This document shows positions 61,781 through 64,000 of a DNA stretch of 64,000 bases, piece by piece (position 1 is the first letter of the stretch; each line of letters opens with the position of its first letter). The position numbers were made by a program, and so were the translations under genes. The notes beneath the pieces were generated by a model. The model had not been told where the DNA came from and searched no databases. It saw only the letters and a program-made list of their open reading frames with translations. The stretch comes from Stenotrophomonas sp046736075 (GTDB taxonomy: Bacteria > Pseudomonadota > Gammaproteobacteria > Xanthomonadales > Xanthomonadaceae), in the NCBI RefSeq assembly GCF_046736075.1, contig NZ_CP177163.1:372001-436000 (forward strand), given 5' to 3'.

Positions 61781-64000
61781 TTATCCTTTCGGCAGCGCGT
61801 ATGCGATGACGTAGTCGCCTGCCGGGGTCTCCATGAAGTGGTGGCCGCCGGCCATGATGACCACGTACTGGCGCCCGTTCTGCTCGTAGATCATCGGGTT
61901 GGCCTGACCGCCGGCGGGCAGCGCGGCGTGCCAGAGTTCCTTGCCGGTCTTGAGGTCGATGGCACGCAGCAGGTCGTCGGTGGCCGCAGCGATGAAGACC
62001 AGACCGCTGGCAGTGACCACCGAACCGCCGTTGTTCGGCGTGCCGATCTCGATCGGCAGGCCGGAGCGGATGCCGAACGGGCCGTTGCCGCGGGCGCTGC
62101 CGAACGGGCGGTCCCACAGGGTCCTGCCGGTGCGCAGATCGACCGCGCGGATGCCGCCGTAGGGCGGCTGCTTGCACAGCAGCTTGGTGAACGGCAGCCG
62201 CCAACCGGCGTTGACGTCGATCGCGTACGGCGTGCCCACCTGCGGGTCCCCTGCCCCTTCGGCGCCGCCCTTGTCGGCGCGCACATCCTCGCGCGGCAGC
62301 CAGCCCAGCTTGTCCGCCGTGGCGCGGGGTACCAGCAGGTTGTAGTTGGGCATGTCGTTGTAGTTGGCCACGATCACGCCGCGTCGCGGGTCCACCGCGA
62401 CACTGCCCCAGTCCGAGCCGCCGTTGTAGCCGGGGTACTCGATGGAATGCCGGTCGGCCGTGGGCGGCGTGTAGAAGCCGTCATAGCTGGCCTTGCGGAA
62501 CTGGATGCGGCAGACCAGCTGGTCGATCGGCGTCATGCCCCACATGTCGCGCTCGGTCAGGTCCGGCTTGCGCAGCGTGTGATACAGCGAGAACAACTGG
62601 GTAGGCGAACGCTGCTCCGGCTCCACCCCGCCGCCAGGCACGGTGCGCTCTTCGGCGGGGGTCAGCAGCTGGCCGGTGCGCCGATCCAGCACGTACATGT
62701 CGCCCTGTTTGGTCGGCAGCAGGATGGCCGGCACCTTGCCGGCGGCGGTGGGATAGTCCACCAGCGTGGCCTGCGAGCCCATGTCGTAGTCCCACACATC
62801 CTTGCGTACCGCCTGGAAGTGCCACACCGGCTTGCCGGTGTTGACGTCGATGGCCACCAGCGAGGTCGCATAGCGGTTCTGGTTCTCCGTGCGCGATCCG
62901 CTCCAGTAGTCGCCCGCCGAATTGCCCATCGGCAGGTAGACCAGCCCCAATGCATCATCGCCGGTGGCGGTGGTCCACATGTTCGGGGTGCCACGGGTGT
63001 AGGTCTGGCCCTGCGGCGGCGCGCCGCTGCGCGTCGGCTGGTCCATGTCCCAGGCCCAGCGCAGCTTGCCGGTAACGGCATCGTAGGCCTGGATCACGCC
63101 GGAGGGCGCGTCGCGGCGCTGGCCATCCAGCACCTGGTGGCCGGTCACGATCACACCCTGCACGATGGCCGGCGGCGACGTGATCGACACATAGCCCGGC
63201 GGCGTTTCGCCCATGCCGAGGGTGATGTCGACCTGCCCGTTGTTGCCGAAACCGGCGCACGGTTTGCCGGTGGCGGCATCGACCGCAATCAGCCGGCCGT
63301 CCAGCGTGCCCTCGATGATCCGCGCCGCACACGCGCCCCGCGGCACCTGGGTGAGCACCGGTACCCCCGCCTGCGGCACGGCCAGGTCGGCGGCGACGTC
63401 GGCCAGAGCGGCGTCCTGAGCGGTGGCCGGCACCTCGTAATAGGACACGCCACGGCACGCGGCGGTATACGGAATGGAGGCGTTTTTGACCTTGGGATCG
63501 AAGCGCCAGCGCTCGCGCCCATCGCTGGCATCGAGCGCGATCAGCTGATTCCGCGCGGTGCACAGGTACACGCTGTCGCCGATCTTCAATGGCGTGGTTT
63601 CCGCGCCCCACCGCTTGTCGGGCAGGTCGCCGGTACGGAACACCCATGCCTGCTGCAGGGTACCCACGTTGTCCGGCGTGATCTGCTGCAGCGGCGAGAA
63701 CCGCGTGGCGGCATTGTTGCGGCCGTACGCGGCCCAGTCCCCATCGACGGGACGGTCGGCCGGCTGCAGCGCTGCCTCGGCGGTCGGGGCCAGCCCGGCG
63801 GCAACCACCGGCTCGGGGAAAGCGCCATCGGCGGCGGTGACCCCATGCGGCACGAACGCCAGACTGAAGGCACCCACGAACACCAGCGCCAGCACGCCGG
63901 CCAGACTGCGCGACACGGCGCGCGATGCCGGGCGTTGCAGGCGCGGCAGCAGCAGGCAGAGCACGAAAGCCAGCGCCACCATCAGCCCCAGGCGCGGCAC
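61781..64000 (-). CDS. gcd: membrane-bound PQQ-dependent glucose dehydrogenase, 5' end outside window
   Basis: It has 739 residues within the window, with no start visible; the 796-residue family norm suggests about 60 residues more. One to two membrane helices remain at the N-terminus of the visible part (LGLMVALAFVLCLLLP, LAGVLALVFVGAFSLAF). An eight-blade PQQ propeller follows: DWAAYGRNNAATRFSPLQQI (shown in part), PNMWTTATGDDALGLVYLP, YDMGSQATLVDY and GGHHFMETPAGDYVIAYALP. It oxidises periplasmic glucose to gluconolactone with electrons to ubiquinone. Confidence 0.94.
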   Translation of the reverse strand: MPRLGLMVALAFVLCLLLPRLQRPASRAVSRSLAGVLALVFVGAFSLAFVPHGVTAADGAFPEPVVAAGLAPTAEAALQPADRPVDGDWAAYGRNNAATRFSPLQQITPDNVGTLQQAWVFRTGDLPDKRWGAETTPLKIGDSVYLCTARNQLIALDASDGRERWRFDPKVKNASIPYTAACRGVSYYEVPATAQDAALADVAADLAVPQAGVPVLTQVPRGACAARIIEGTLDGRLIAVDAATGKPCAGFGNNGQVDITLGMGETPPGYVSITSPPAIVQGVIVTGHQVLDGQRRDAPSGVIQAYDAVTGKLRWAWDMDQPTRSGAPPQGQTYTRGTPNMWTTATGDDALGLVYLPMGNSAGDYWSGSRTENQNRYATSLVAIDVNTGKPVWHFQAVRKDVWDYDMGSQATLVDYPTAAGKVPAILLPTKQGDMYVLDRRTGQLLTPAEERTVPGGGVEPEQRSPTQLFSLYHTLRKPDLTERDMWGMTPIDQLVCRIQFRKASYDGFYTPPTADRHSIEYPGYNGGSDWGSVAVDPRRGVIVANYNDMPNYNLLVPRATADKLGWLPREDVRADKGGAEGAGDPQVGTPYAIDVNAGWRLPFTKLLCKQPPYGGIRAVDLRTGRTLWDRPFGSARGNGPFGIRSGLPIEIGTPNNGGSVVTASGLVFIAAATDDLLRAIDLKTGKELWHAALPAGGQANPMIYEQNGRQYVVIMAGGHHFMETPAGDYVIAYALPKG

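Overview
The window is high-GC chromosomal DNA from a gammaproteobacterium of the Xanthomonadaceae, most likely Stenotrophomonas or a close relative. This rests on the gene content (serS, a serC-pheA-aroA cluster, a complete hutC/hutF-hutIHGU locus, several TonB-type proteins and TonB-dependent receptors) and on many copies of the GTAG-terminated palindrome known from S. maltophilia (SMAG elements). No phage, plasmid or CRISPR structure was seen.

Layout. 0-5.4 kb: an LprI-domain lipoprotein, a UvrD/HelD-like helicase with a C-terminal zinc finger, and three small genes of lower GC, including a free-standing C39-like cysteine peptidase and a DUF6765-like protein. 5.4-10.5 kb: a lipoprotein with a TonB C-terminal fold, then an overlapping operon of one secreted protein and two metallo-beta-lactamase-fold enzymes, divergent from a LysR regulator. 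The end of that regulator runs into a decayed tRNA-Ser copy. 10.5-14.7 kb: a MipA-like outer-membrane protein with a two-component system, a gene-poor AT-richer stretch, and tRNA-Ser(TGA). 14.8-19.7 kb: LysR divergent from an azoreductase, a small SH3-like gene, serS, and two TonB-like proteins. 19.8-26.6 kb: aroA, pheA and serC on the minus strand, an FHA protein, two polyhydroxyalkanoate granule genes, and a membrane-anchored Mrr-like nuclease. 26.7-34.2 kb: histidine utilisation, with hutC-hutF divergent from hutI-hutH-hutG-hutU across a perfect HutC-type operator. 34.2-38.7 kb: a REP cluster, a TonB-dependent receptor and three membrane proteins.

38.1-55.0 kb holds an FNR-like [4Fe-4S] regulator gene and six FNR-type boxes. 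Five have a -10-like hexamer at the distance expected for class II activation, and the sixth is close. Their targets are membrane and periplasmic proteins, a copper operon (membrane protein, multicopper oxidase, outer-membrane protein, SCO1), a secreted lipase and an FAD monooxygenase. Embedded at 44-51 kb is a sugar-type uptake and catabolism locus: SDR dehydrogenase, an IclR regulator fused in frame to an SMP-30/gluconolactonase, a TonB-dependent receptor and a sodium:solute symporter.

55-64 kb: alpha/beta hydrolase, SGNH hydrolase, S9 peptidase, a HipA-like kinase overlapping a DUF3037 gene, a ten-copy SMAG array next to a REP-associated tyrosine transposase (RAYT), and the 3' part of a membrane PQQ glucose dehydrogenase gene cut by the window edge.
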